Origin: Candidatus Hydrogenedentota bacterium
GTDB lineage: Bacteria > Hydrogenedentota > Hydrogenedentia > Hydrogenedentales > CAITNO01
Direction of reading: 5' to 3'
DNA length: 27,264 bases
Assembly (NCBI GenBank): GCA_007118765.1
Contig: SKQZ01000474.1
Location: 1 to 27,264 of the forward strand
Shown here in pieces: positions 7,995-16,527 of this stretch. The notes beneath the pieces are model-generated. The model ran no database searches. It worked only from the letters and a program-made list of their open reading frames with translations, and was not told where the DNA came from. Every line of letters starts with the position of its first letter. Position 1 is the first letter of the stretch. The translations under genes and the position numbers were made by a program.

Positions 7995-8805
7995 CACACA
8001 CGTCCACCCATTCAACCCGTTCCAGCGGACGCCCGAAGAACTGAGCGCCAAGATCCATAAACCCATCCGGGCAATCGCTAACAAGAAAGGTGTGCGCACC
8101 CTGTTCATCCGCAGGAAGCACCATGTCATGTTCGCCCAGAACCCGAACAACATCCCGTGCGGTTTCTTCCGCGCTGTCCACCAATCGCACATGACTGCCG
8201 GCCACTTCCGCGATCACATGCCGCAACAGTGGATAATGGGTGCAGCCCAACACCAGCGTGTCAATGTCGGCCTGAAGCAGCGCGTCCAGATAAGTGCGCA
8301 CCACGTCCTTGATTATCGGCCCCTCTGTCCAGCCCTCTTCCGCGAAGGGCACAAACAGTGGACACGCCTTGCCGAATACCTGCGCATCAGGCCACAACCG
8401 CCGGATGGTCGCTTCATAAACGCCGCTTTCTATAACGCCCCGCGTTCCTATGACGCCGATGCGGCCGGAAGTGCTGCAATTACACGCGGCGAGTGCGCCG
8501 GGCGTCACAACGCCCAACACCGGGATGGGCAGTTGCTGTTGAAGGGTTTCCAGCGCAAAGGCGGAGGCGGTGTTGCAGGCCACCACCAGCAGTTTAATAT
8601 TGCGGCGGCTGAGCAACTGCGCACAGGCTGTGGCGTACCGAATCACCGTATTTGCCGATTTGGAGCCGTATGGCACACGCGCCGTATCGCCGAGGTATAC
8701 GATGGATTCGGCGGGCAGCGTTTCCGCGATTCTGCGGCAGACAGTCAGGCCGCCCACCCCGGAATCGAACACGCCAATGGCGCCGTGTGATGACGGCCTG
8801 TTCAT
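7987..8805 (-). CDS. murI: Glutamate racemase
   Basis: A 272-residue cytoplasmic enzyme making D-glutamate for peptidoglycan. The family signatures are complete: IGVFDSGVGGLTV near the N-terminus, LGDTARVPYGSKS, the first catalytic cysteine in VACNTASA, and the second in VLGCTHYPLL. Its length matches the family. The start ATG overlaps the stop of the upstream GerMN gene (8802-8805), and its own stop overlaps the deacetylase start by 8 bases, so the three are probably translated in a coupled way. Confidence 0.97.
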   Translation of the reverse strand: MNRPSSHGAIGVFDSGVGGLTVCRRIAETLPAESIVYLGDTARVPYGSKSANTVIRYATACAQLLSRRNIKLLVVACNTASAFALETLQQQLPIPVLGVVTPGALAACNCSTSGRIGVIGTRGVIESGVYEATIRRLWPDAQVFGKACPLFVPFAEEGWTEGPIIKDVVRTYLDALLQADIDTLVLGCTHYPLLRHVIAEVAGSHVRLVDSAEETARDVVRVLGEHDMVLPADEQGAHTFLVSDCPDGFMDLGAQFFGRPLERVEWVDVCDG

Positions 8806-9470
8806 TCCGACCTCGTCTGTATCCAGCGTCTGTCCGGCACCAGGGGCGCTGTCAAATCTATATGCGCGGGGAAGGCGTCCTGCGGCGTCGCGCCGTCGAA
8901 AAGAAAACGCACCGTGCCTACCGCCCGCTCATCCTCACCCTGCAATGCAGGCTGGGCAAGGGTATTGACAATGCCATAGGCCATGAGCGCCTCCATTTCG
9001 GCGCTCTTGGGGCGTTGTTGGGAGCCCAACGCTTCTGAGGAAATATCAACAATCAACTCGCCGTCGTCTCGCAAATAGAGGGCGCGCAGCCGTGTTTGTT
9101 CGGGTAGCAAGGGGAAGAGGTTATCGCCGGCAGGCCCCGCCAATAGACGTTCCAGTGCTGCACGGCAATTTTCCACGGTACGCCCGCTGTAGGCAACAGA
9201 CGCATTCTCCGGCGCCAGCCAGTGGCCGCTGTTGTCAACAAAATACAAGGCAATGTCACGGGTTCCCTGTGGTCCAAGACGCCACGACTCCATGTCGTGC
9301 GCTTCAGGCCAGTCTTCCGATTCCGGCGTGAACGCCGTGAGCGGATCCTGGCCGCTTTGCAGCATCTCGTATACCAACAGTACAAGCACAAAACACAGCA
9401 CGAGCGTACCCATTGCCCATAGGGTGAGCAGCAACTGCTTGATGATGGATTTTTTCTTGGCTTGGTCCAT
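8802..9470 (-). CDS. Membrane-anchored GerMN-domain protein
   Basis: A 222-residue protein with one N-terminal membrane helix (LLLTLWAMGTLVLCFVLVLL, residues about 12-33) and a periplasmic domain that reads as GerMN: DIALYFVDNSGHWLAPE, then RAALERLLAGP, LRALYLRDDGELIVDIS, and TVRFLFDG near the end. GerMN domains occur in sporulation proteins and in wall-associated proteins of non-sporing bacteria, often beside amidases and murI. This context fits the latter. GGAGAA lies 8 bases before the ATG. The exact role is unknown. Confidence 0.85.
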   Translation of the reverse strand: MDQAKKKSIIKQLLLTLWAMGTLVLCFVLVLLVYEMLQSGQDPLTAFTPESEDWPEAHDMESWRLGPQGTRDIALYFVDNSGHWLAPENASVAYSGRTVENCRAALERLLAGPAGDNLFPLLPEQTRLRALYLRDDGELIVDISSEALGSQQRPKSAEMEALMAYGIVNTLAQPALQGEDERAVGTVRFLFDGATPQDAFPAHIDLTAPLVPDRRWIQTRSE

Positions 9471-9550
9471 TATTCTCCATGTCCAATTTATTCAATTACA
9501 TGTGCACGCGTACACCGGTATGAACGGCAATAGAAGCGCCCGGCGCTTAC

Positions 9551-10798
9551 TCACTGGGACTCCTCAGCCATCGCATGCAGCGCATCTGCAATAGCAAGCG
9601 TCAATGTTGTTGCTGCCTGTTCCCGGTATTCTTCTTCCGTCCATGCCGGCGCCGTTTCAGGATTGCTGAAGTAGCCCACCTCCATCACAATGCACGGCAT
9701 ATCGGCATGGCGTTGTAACAGTAACGGCGCTGCGCGCACGGTAACAGTGCCTAATGCGTTCTCGTCGGCGATATGTTGGGCGATGTGGTAGGCGACGGTG
9801 GCGGCCTGTTCGCCCCGGATGCGGCGGTCATCCAGATCCCGCCGGGCCTCCTGCGACATGCCGCTCCTGACCGGGGGCGGCTGGTCCGTAAACAGCGTAA
9901 CGCCCGCGGCATTGGGGGACGGGGCATACGCCGCGTGAATACTGATCAATAATTCGGCGCGCGCCGTATTGGCGGCGGTGGCGCGCATGCTTTGGGACAA
10001 ATCTTTGTCTTCTTCCCGTGTCAGGGAGATATTCATTTCCGTGTTTTCAGCAAGCATACGCTGCATGCGCACCGCCATGTCGAGGGTAAACTCTTTCTCG
10101 CGAAAGGTGTCGTCCATGGCACTGCCAATATCCTGGCCGCCGTGACCGGGATCAAGCATAATGACATTAAAAACCCCCGGCGTCGCAGGTGTGGGCGCCG
10201 CCGGTTCCGGCGGCGTCTCAGGCTCGGGTTCAGGTTCAACTTCTGCTTCCGGGTCAATAGGCTGCAACTCCGGTTCAACCACATCAGGCGCCACTTCCTC
10301 CGGCGGGTCAGGTATGTCCAACGGCAGTTCGGGGTCTTCGTCAGTAAGCGGATCGGCGGGCGGTACAATGGGCGTCAGCTCGGGCAACGGTCGCGCCTGC
10401 TCCGCCTCCACAACCCGGGTGTCGAAGGCATGGGCGAAGAAGTCGGTGACATCGGCGCGGGAGATGAACACGTCCCCGTTTTGGGCGCGGGCGGGATAAA
10501 TGAGCGAAAACGTGACGCCCGGCGCGGCCACGGCGACGCCATTGTCGTGAAGCGCCGCCGTAACACCTGCGTAATTGGCCAATAACCGTTCAGGCGTTAC
10601 ATTGACCGCGCCGCCCACGTCGCCCAGCAGGTCGCCGAGCGAAATATACGGCCTGTCCCCGGCATAACGCACCCGTGCGGACGCCGTTATTACGTCTGCC
10701 TGCACGCTTACGGAGAAATAGAGCCGTTCCGCGTGAGTGATACCGGAAAATGTCAAAAAGACACAAAGGAGAAATATGCAACCAAGTTTTCTACGCAC
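9551..10798 (-). CDS. N-acetylmuramoyl-L-alanine amidase (Amidase_3) with N-terminal substrate/anchor domain
   Basis: A 415-residue exported zinc hydrolase that cuts the amide between N-acetylmuramic acid and L-alanine. It starts at GTG (10798); no in-frame ATG lies between there and an upstream stop, and no strong ribosome site is visible. Residues 1-23 are a signal peptide ending THA. Residues about 30-135 (ISLGDLLGDVGGAVNV, GDVFISRADVTDFF) look like the copper-amine-oxidase-N-like fold often attached to amidases. A Pro/Glu/Asp linker (about 150-205) follows. The catalytic domain has LDPGHGGQD (zinc His), REKEFTL (zinc Glu), SIHAAY (zinc His) and MEVGYFSN (catalytic Glu). The SIHAAYAPSPNAAGV segment differs slightly from the usual SIHAN form. 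An 80-base gap separates it from the GerMN gene. Confidence 0.92.
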   Translation of the reverse strand: MRRKLGCIFLLCVFLTFSGITHAERLYFSVSVQADVITASARVRYAGDRPYISLGDLLGDVGGAVNVTPERLLANYAGVTAALHDNGVAVAAPGVTFSLIYPARAQNGDVFISRADVTDFFAHAFDTRVVEAEQARPLPELTPIVPPADPLTDEDPELPLDIPDPPEEVAPDVVEPELQPIDPEAEVEPEPEPETPPEPAAPTPATPGVFNVIMLDPGHGGQDIGSAMDDTFREKEFTLDMAVRMQRMLAENTEMNISLTREEDKDLSQSMRATAANTARAELLISIHAAYAPSPNAAGVTLFTDQPPPVRSGMSQEARRDLDDRRIRGEQAATVAYHIAQHIADENALGTVTVRAAPLLLQRHADMPCIVMEVGYFSNPETAPAWTEEEYREQAATTLTLAIADALHAMAEESQ

Positions 10799-10824
10799 GT
10801 AATCACCACTGTTACCATCGTTGA

Positions 10825-10874
10825 ATTATATTGTCTTCACCGTACCGCACATGTTGCAGCAGTAAATCTACTGC
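10825..10874 (-). promoter_or_regulatory. Possible promoter region for the amidase gene, with inverted repeat
   Basis: The 148-base gap between holA and the amidase gene holds a perfect -10 hexamer on the minus strand (TATAAT, 10830-10825) about 27 bases before the GTG, but no convincing -35. Slightly upstream is a 6-bp inverted repeat, GCAGTA/TACTGC (10859-10864 and 10869-10874). It may be an internal promoter with an operator, or chance. Confidence 0.3.
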
Positions 10875-10946
10875 ATTGTCACGGCAGGATGCAAGCGCAA
10901 CCGAAAAAAGACCGCCATTTTCGCCGCCTGTTCCGCAATGGCCCCG

Positions 10947-12002
10947 TTATCCCGTACGCGTATGGCGCCTGACCCGTTTCCGTGAACCACCCCGTGGCGC
11001 GGCAAGCTTCACTACGAGTATCTCCAACAATAGGTGCTGGTCAGCGCCGGTGGTGCGCAACGAAAAATGCGTTCGGGTACACAAGGCAAGGGCGGCTTTC
11101 AAGTCCGAAACGCCAAACTTCTGCGCCAGCGGCATTACTTTATCCTTCACAAACGGTTTTGGCGGCGCAGGCAGTGTATCCGGATGGGTGCGGTAGGCGG
11201 TCTCCAGCAACCAATTGATCATCACCATGAGTTCTTCAAAACTCTTGTTCATGGCAAGCAATTCATGGAGCGCCTCCAAAGCGTCCTTGGTATTCGACTG
11301 GGCAATGGCATCGGTCAGCGCCCACACGGTCGCTTCCGCCACATCGGCACAGGCGCTCTCCACGTCCGCCTCCGTAACAGATGTGCCGGAGGCAAAGTTT
11401 ACAACCAGATTGATGGCATTCAACATGTCCGCCAGCCGTCCGCCGACCCGGTCTATCAGGGCCGCCACCGCCCCGGATGAAATGGATAGGTTGCGTTCGG
11501 CGACCTGATCGCGAATCCACGTTCCCAGCGCACGGTCGTCCAACTGCGGGCATTCCACAACCACCCCATTCTTTTCACAGAGCTTAAAGAAACGCTTGCG
11601 CCGATCCGCACCGGGCGCCACCATCATGAGCACCGTTGTTTCCGAGGGCGATTCCAAACAGTCGAGCAGGGGCGCCACCGTCTTCATTTTTTCTTTGCTT
11701 ATGTTTGCAAAGACATCGGCGTTGCGCAACAGGATGACCCGTTTCTCCACAAGGAACGGCAGTGTGCGCGCATCCTCCGCCAGTTCGCCGGGCTCCGTTT
11801 CATCGGCGTAGGCGATTGTCAGCGCAAGGTCGCGCGTATCGGGTTCGACATGGGCGGCAATCATCTTGTCAATGGCCACATCCGCCAGATAAGGTTCAAA
11901 CGCTTCCTTGCCAAAGGGCGCTTTGCCGCCGGTAAACAGAATAATGGGCGGCGGCGCATCTTTGCCGATGTTTTGAATAAAACGCTGTACGTTAACAGCC
12001 AT
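10947..12002 (-). CDS. holA: DNA polymerase III delta subunit
   Basis: A 351-residue clamp-loader subunit that opens the beta clamp. The N-terminal region reads PPPIILFTGGKAPFGKEAF in place of the usual Y-L-hydrophobic-GE motif, followed by ARTLPFLVEKRVILLRNAD, which matches the delta family 'S-LFS-kRlv-l' segment. The middle holds LIDRVGGRLADMLNAIN (the delta 'G-D-r-l-nEleKL' region) and VWALTDAI. The C-terminal helical domain follows. Its start abuts the stop of lptE with no gap. The lptE-holA order is the same as in E. coli, which supports both calls. The basic tail (RKRVRRHTRTG) is a small oddity. Confidence 0.9.
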   Translation of the reverse strand: MAVNVQRFIQNIGKDAPPPIILFTGGKAPFGKEAFEPYLADVAIDKMIAAHVEPDTRDLALTIAYADETEPGELAEDARTLPFLVEKRVILLRNADVFANISKEKMKTVAPLLDCLESPSETTVLMMVAPGADRRKRFFKLCEKNGVVVECPQLDDRALGTWIRDQVAERNLSISSGAVAALIDRVGGRLADMLNAINLVVNFASGTSVTEADVESACADVAEATVWALTDAIAQSNTKDALEALHELLAMNKSFEELMVMINWLLETAYRTHPDTLPAPPKPFVKDKVMPLAQKFGVSDLKAALALCTRTHFSLRTTGADQHLLLEILVVKLAAPRGGSRKRVRRHTRTG

Positions 12003-12593
12003 TTACCACGGCTCCACGACCCGAAAGAAGATGTCCGACGCCAATTGTTCGAGCGCTTCCGAGGCGGCGCGGTTCTCTTCCTCAGATGCGAAGGAACGGA
12101 CCGTGGCCAAATACACCTCCGCATTTCCCCGCAGCCGGTCGGACGATGCGCCCGCAGCACGGGTATAAAAGGATGTCTCGCCCGCAACCACCGGTTCCTG
12201 CCATAAGACGGCGCCTGTCTTCAGGTCGGTAAGCCGCACGGAAGCCGTCACAACCAACAAGGACTGCGTTACTTCATCGCGATCGGTGGTGAGCCCCCGT
12301 CGGTTAACATCAAGCACAACGCCTTCCAGCAGCAAGTCGGCCTCGTCGGGCGCCACCACTTTCAGGCGCTTGTCCGTCAAGAACTTCCGCGTCAGGGCAT
12401 TGGTCAGCGGCGCCTGCAAATCATAATGGGGGCTCTTGTCATAAAAAGGAGAGACGGCGATGCTCTGATACATCGGATCGAGCGAGCTTTGTGTTGTGTA
12501 GCCGCACCCTGCGAGGGGCAGCATCGCGCCAAGGGCGCCCAGCAACAGCAGTCCGCAACTTCGGGACAGGCCATATCGGGCCATCACAGTCAT
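12003..12593 (-). CDS. lptE: LptE-like LPS-assembly lipoprotein
   Basis: A 196-residue lipoprotein. The signal peptide ends at the lipobox LAGC, immediately followed by GY, the typical start of mature LptE (CGY). The body (SIAVSPFYDKSP, APLTNALTRKFL, ADLLLEGVVLDVNRRG, RLTDLKTGAVLWQEP) follows the LptE pattern of a short alpha/beta fold with a core LTxAL helix. LptE plugs LptD at the outer membrane, so the cell should make LPS or a related glycolipid. Sequence divergence in this family is high, but the position directly before holA is diagnostic. ATGA overlap with the upstream gene (12590-12593); a second in-frame ATG at 12584 is also possible. Confidence 0.85.
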   Translation of the reverse strand: MTVMARYGLSRSCGLLLLGALGAMLPLAGCGYTTQSSLDPMYQSIAVSPFYDKSPHYDLQAPLTNALTRKFLTDKRLKVVAPDEADLLLEGVVLDVNRRGLTTDRDEVTQSLLVVTASVRLTDLKTGAVLWQEPVVAGETSFYTRAAGASSDRLRGNAEVYLATVRSFASEEENRAASEALEQLASDIFFRVVEPW

Positions 12594-13585
12594 AAGGCAG
12601 ACCGAATGCCTTGTGCGTATTTGTCGCCCACATGCTGTACGCTGTCATTGTCGGCGAGCCATGCGGCGGCCGCTTCGGACGCGCTTGTATCCGCGTACTC
12701 CTGCACCAACATCTCGTAATAGATTTTGGCCGCTGAAAACTCGCGGCGGCGCTCGTAAAACCGCGCAACGTCGAGATGCTGCTGTGCAATGGATTCCCGC
12801 ATCTCCTCGCGTTTGCCGGTGAGTTCTTCGACGCGCTCATCGTCCGGAAAACGCCCCACAAAATCGTCTATGGCAATCACAGTCAGTTCGCTGGGGGTCT
12901 GATCGTATTCCGGCGGCAGCGATGACCTGAAATAGGAAAGCGCCAACCCGTGCGACGCATCGTTGACCCATTCTGAATCGGCATAATCTTCAATGACGCG
13001 GCGGTATTCAAACGCGGCATCCAGATACTGGTTGCGGGCAAAATGACTCAGCCCTATCTTGTATTGCGCTTCGGCGGCCTCGGGAGCAAAAGGCTGGTTG
13101 TCCACCACCATGGTGTACACTTCCGCCGCACGGCGGAACGGGCGCTTCCGGAACAAACGGAACCGTTGCTCCGCGCGACGCATGCCGCGGTCGTAAAACT
13201 TGTCGCCTATCTCGTATTGCAAGGCAATGGCATCGTGATAGCGGTCTGTGTCTGGGTGCGCTGCAATCAGTTGTTGAAATGTTTGTGCGGCAGGCAACAA
13301 TCTGCCCTGTGCCATCTGTATTTCGCCGCGCAAAAAGAGGTTTTCGTCCGCAAGCGGATCGTTTCCGTAATACTCAACAAACTTTTCCGTTTCGCGCAAC
13401 GCCTGCCGGTAATCCCCGGCGAGCATCAGACTGCGCGCGTGTTCCAGTTGTAATTCGGCCGTCTCTTTCGGCATGCGCCTCACATTAACAAAACGACCGG
13501 TCTGCGGCGTCCATGTCCACTGTGCTTCGGCAAAGCCTGCCACAAGCAACACAAACAAAGGCAGTAAACGGATTACATTCCGCAT
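12590..13585 (-). CDS. bamD: BamD-like TPR protein of outer-membrane assembly
   Basis: A 331-residue exported protein. The ATG at 13585 is chosen because GGGAGA precedes it and a signal peptide follows (MRNVIRLLPLFVLLVAGFAEA). Longer upstream starts lack these. TPR-like units run through the protein: ARSLMLAGDYRQALRETEKF, NLFLRGEIQMAQGRLLPAAQ, AQYKIGLSHFARNQYLDAAF and HLDVARFYERRREFSAAKIY, matching the BamD/YfiO layout in which each pair is separated by a YP/YAD-type turn. Family members are lipoproteins of about 240-280 residues. This one lacks a lipobox cysteine (cleavage after AEA, then QW) and is longer, so it may be soluble periplasmic. It heads the coupled run into lptE and holA. The role is inferred by fold and context; ybgF/CpoB-like function is an alternative. 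Confidence 0.7.
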   Translation of the reverse strand: MRNVIRLLPLFVLLVAGFAEAQWTWTPQTGRFVNVRRMPKETAELQLEHARSLMLAGDYRQALRETEKFVEYYGNDPLADENLFLRGEIQMAQGRLLPAAQTFQQLIAAHPDTDRYHDAIALQYEIGDKFYDRGMRRAEQRFRLFRKRPFRRAAEVYTMVVDNQPFAPEAAEAQYKIGLSHFARNQYLDAAFEYRRVIEDYADSEWVNDASHGLALSYFRSSLPPEYDQTPSELTVIAIDDFVGRFPDDERVEELTGKREEMRESIAQQHLDVARFYERRREFSAAKIYYEMLVQEYADTSASEAAAAWLADNDSVQHVGDKYAQGIRSAL

Positions 13586-13717
13586 GACAAAATCTCTCCC
13601 GCTTCTTGAACAATTTATACGTTGATGCGCACAGCATTGCTTTACCAAACCGCAACGCCATCGCAAGGAAATAGTAACAGGTATGCGACTTGGAAAACAA
13701 ACGTTCGCGGCGATTTT

Positions 13718-13746
13718 TTGAGCGACGGCGATGTGTTTGGTATACT
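13718..13746 (+). promoter_or_regulatory. Candidate promoter of the sat gene cluster
   Basis: TTGAGC (13718-13723) and TATACT (13741-13746) are separated by exactly 17 bases, a good sigma-70-type match, giving a leader of about 85 bases before sat. The in-frame upstream extension of sat would include this promoter, which supports the shorter start. The minus strand of this 252-base gap has a TATAAA-like hexamer at 13619-13614 for the bamD-like gene. Confidence 0.55.
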
Positions 13747-13837
13747 TGCCCTGTTGTTGTGTGATCCTCTCTTCGGCATGTATATGCCAAATCCGTATCT
13801 GTTTACTTTACATTCGGTATTGAAAGGAAATTATACC

Positions 13838-14992
13838 ATGTCTATTACACCGCATGGCGGGGGACTTGTCAATCGCTTCGCGCCGGAGGGCGCACGTGAA
13901 GCCCTGTTGGAAACAGCCAAGACGCTGCCTCATATTGAGGTGGACGCCTATGCCGCCTTTGATATTGACGGTATTGCCAAGGGATTGTTTAGTCCGCTGA
14001 CGGGTTTCATGGGCGCGGAAGAAACGGAACGCGTGCTGGAAAATATGGAACTGCGCCCGGGCATCCCGTGGACAATCCCCATCTTGTTGCCGATGCAGGC
14101 CAATGCGGTGGCTTCTGTGGAGGTGGGCGACAAAATTGCCATTGACGATGAGCGCGGCGACACGGTGGCAATCATGCAGGTGGAAGAGAAGTTTCAGCTG
14201 GACCAGCAGCGCCTCGTCGAAAAGGTTTACCGCACTACGGATACCGGCCACCCGGGGGTCGCCTACTCCTTGTCGCGGGGTGATGTTTATTTGGCGGGAC
14301 CCATCAATGTGCTTGCGGAACGGTGCGTTGAGCACCAGGACTATAACTTGACGCCGGTGCAGACCCGAGCGGCCTTTGAGGAGCGCGGGTGGCGACGCAT
14401 TGTGGCGTTTCAGACGCGCAATCCCATTCACCGTGCCCATGAATACCTTACCAAATGTGCGTTGGAGATGTGTGACGGCCTGCTTATTCATCCGCTCATG
14501 GGCACCACCAAAAGCGACGACATCCCCGGCGATGTGCGCATGCAGTGTTATCATGCCCTCTTGGAAAACTACTATCCGGCGGACCATGTAATGCTTTCCA
14601 TCATGCCCGTGAACATGCGCTATGCAGGACCGCGAGAAGCGGTTATGCACGCCATTGTCCGCAAGAATTACGGATGCACGCATTTTATTGTCGGGCGCGA
14701 CCACGCCGGTGTGGGCAATTTTTACGGCAGCTATGACGCGCACTACATTTTTGATGAAATTGATCCGGTGGCGCTGGGGATTACGCCGCTGTTTTTTGAG
14801 CACGCCTTTTTCTCGAAACGCACGAACGAGATGGCCACCAAAAAAACATGCCCCGGCACGAACGAGGACCACATTTTCCTCAGCGGCACCAAGGTGCGCG
14901 AGATGCTCTCCAACGGAGAGGCGCCGCCGCCGGAGTTTACACGCCCGGAAGTAGCCCGGATTCTTATTGACTGGGCCACACAACAAGCGTAA
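13838..14992 (+). CDS. sat: Sulfate adenylyltransferase (ATP sulfurylase)
   Basis: A 384-residue enzyme of the Sat (not CysDN) type, converting sulfate and ATP to adenosine 5'-phosphosulfate and pyrophosphate. The start follows GAAAGGAAA and gives the typical N-terminus SITPHGGGLVNRF. Catalytic signatures: QTRNPIHRAHEYL (about residue 191, the HxxH nucleotide motif), HPLMGTTKSDDIPGDVR, GRDHAGVGNFYG (about 286) and ISGTKVRE-type SGTKVREML near the end. A non-fused enzyme with no APS kinase domain. No APS reductase, kinase or sulfite reductase is visible, so whether it serves assimilation or dissimilation cannot be told here. It starts the plus-strand cluster. Confidence 0.96.
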   Translation: MSITPHGGGLVNRFAPEGAREALLETAKTLPHIEVDAYAAFDIDGIAKGLFSPLTGFMGAEETERVLENMELRPGIPWTIPILLPMQANAVASVEVGDKIAIDDERGDTVAIMQVEEKFQLDQQRLVEKVYRTTDTGHPGVAYSLSRGDVYLAGPINVLAERCVEHQDYNLTPVQTRAAFEERGWRRIVAFQTRNPIHRAHEYLTKCALEMCDGLLIHPLMGTTKSDDIPGDVRMQCYHALLENYYPADHVMLSIMPVNMRYAGPREAVMHAIVRKNYGCTHFIVGRDHAGVGNFYGSYDAHYIFDEIDPVALGITPLFFEHAFFSKRTNEMATKKTCPGTNEDHIFLSGTKVREMLSNGEAPPPEFTRPEVARILIDWATQQA

Positions 14993-15004
14993 CGGATACT
15001 TGTT

Positions 15005-15322
15005 ATGGATACAGGGGCACACAAGGTTATAATAACCGGTGACATCGCGGACGCAACCGCCGCTTTGCTGCGGGAGCGCCTCGACGAACTGGAGAAGAAT
15101 GTCACCATAACAGTGCATGCGGTTTCGGATGTCGAGTCTGTCGAGAGCGATACTGTATTTGAATACACACTGGGTGCGCATGATACGCCCGGCTTTGCCG
15201 TGGAAAAAATCATTGATGAATTATGTGTGCGCGGTTGGGCAAATACAGACGCTTGTGATTTAAGTCCGGAGGAAGAGGCGCAAATCCGGGCCCGACTTCA
15301 AGGGCTGGGATATGTGGATTAA
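15005..15322 (+). CDS. Small conserved-looking protein of unknown function
   Basis: 105 residues, acidic, no signal or membrane segment, starting 12 bases after sat, so probably in the same operon. The N-terminal half (HKVIITGDIADATAALLRER, NVTITVHAVSDVESVES) alternates strand and helix. The C-terminus, LSPEEEAQIRARLQGLGYVD, closely resembles the tail motif (…LRALGY…) found at the ends of many bacterial sulfatases and related proteins, from memory. I cannot name a family. A role next to sulfate activation is only suggested by position. Confidence 0.6.
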   Translation: MDTGAHKVIITGDIADATAALLRERLDELEKNVTITVHAVSDVESVESDTVFEYTLGAHDTPGFAVEKIIDELCVRGWANTDACDLSPEEEAQIRARLQGLGYVD

Positions 15323-15372
15323 ACATGCCGCCCGGTTGCCGTACGCCATAACGTAGAGTAGCTATAACAAGT

Positions 15373-16464
15373 ATGTTGGCTGGAATCTATATACCGCAGC
15401 AATCAGACCGCGTCGGCGGCGGCGAAACCGTACATGACGCGCTTGAAATCGCGTATTTCCGCCGGGCGCTGCGTGTGTTGCGAAATGTCAATAAGGACAC
15501 CCGGTTCATTTGGTTTTCGGAACAGCAGACGGAAGCCCTGTGCGACCATGTGCCCACAGAGGTGATCCAGAAGCGGGCCGGTCTGTTGCGTTCCGCCTCC
15601 GGGGATGCGCCTTCCCTTGAACAAGCCCTCGAAATGCACAAGGCCGACGTGTTGCTGACCACGGTGGATGCGCCGCCGGTGCGCACCAGTCTGCCGAAAG
15701 TGGTGTTCACGCTGGACATGATGCTGCAAAGCGGCGCTGTATCGGCCAAAAAGAAACTGCATCCGGCACTGCCGCGTGCGGTGAAACGCAACTGTGCGGA
15801 TGCACGGCTTTTCCTGTGCCCCAGCGCGTATGTGCAAAAACTCTGTGCCACGCAGGTGGAAGTGGGGCTTGAGAAAACCGTGCTTGCGCGGGCGGGTGTG
15901 GATGAGGTGTTTTCACAACCGCGCCCCTCCATCATTGACGGCCCTTACGTGCTCTTTCCGATGAACCGGTACACCTGGCAGAACATTAAGACGGTCACCG
16001 AAGCGTTGCGACGCAACCCGGCGTTGTTTCCGCCGACATTGGTGGTGGTTGGTCCCATTCATCCGAATGAACCCAAATCGTGGGGACTGCCCGTCATTCG
16101 CATTGAACAGTGTCCTGATGCGTTGGCCGCGGCGCTGTTGCAGCACGCCGAGGCAGTGCTTTACCCGGCACAGGGCGATGGCAGCGGCATGCTCGCATTG
16201 CAGGCATTGCGCGCCGGTGCGCAGCTTATCACGTCAAAATCCGGGGCCAACTTCGAAATGGCCGGCACAACGCCGTTCTATTGCGAAGCGGACAACCCGG
16301 TGTCGTTGCTGCAAGTCATGCGGCGTATGATGGATGAAACCGCTGATGAGCGCAAGAAACGGCAAAAGATGGGTCGCACGCTGGTGATGGATTGCACATG
16401 GGAACAATGTGCCGGCAAAATTGTTTCAGCGGTGAAGCGCAGCTTGTTGCCAAAAAACACGTGA
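15373..16464 (+). CDS. GT4-like glycosyltransferase
   Basis: A 363-residue cytoplasmic protein with a two-Rossmann (GT-B) arrangement. The N-terminal half opens MLAGIYIPQQSDRVGGGE, where the GGGE loop matches the acceptor-side loop of GT4 enzymes. The C-terminal half has YVLFPMNRYTWQNIKTVTEAL, VVVGPIHP and AVLYPAQGDGSGMLALQALRAGA, corresponding to the donor-binding 'P-s-xEGfGl-xLEAma-G' motif with Glu replaced in part (GDGSGML). It closes with the C-terminal helix WEQCAGKIVSAVKR. The ribosome site is weak. It lies between sat and murB; the sugar and acceptor are unknown. Confidence 0.75.
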   Translation: MLAGIYIPQQSDRVGGGETVHDALEIAYFRRALRVLRNVNKDTRFIWFSEQQTEALCDHVPTEVIQKRAGLLRSASGDAPSLEQALEMHKADVLLTTVDAPPVRTSLPKVVFTLDMMLQSGAVSAKKKLHPALPRAVKRNCADARLFLCPSAYVQKLCATQVEVGLEKTVLARAGVDEVFSQPRPSIIDGPYVLFPMNRYTWQNIKTVTEALRRNPALFPPTLVVVGPIHPNEPKSWGLPVIRIEQCPDALAAALLQHAEAVLYPAQGDGSGMLALQALRAGAQLITSKSGANFEMAGTTPFYCEADNPVSLLQVMRRMMDETADERKKRQKMGRTLVMDCTWEQCAGKIVSAVKRSLLPKNT

Positions 16465-16527
16465 CAAAGAGGAAGCGGTTCGTGCGCACCCGCCGAAACC
16501 AACGGACAGCACAGGGAAACATGGGTT

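Noticed and set aside
13622..13837. Extended N-terminus of ATP sulfurylase
   Set aside because: The extension covers a good promoter, lacks a ribosome site and is absent from the family, whose N-terminus matches the start at 13838.
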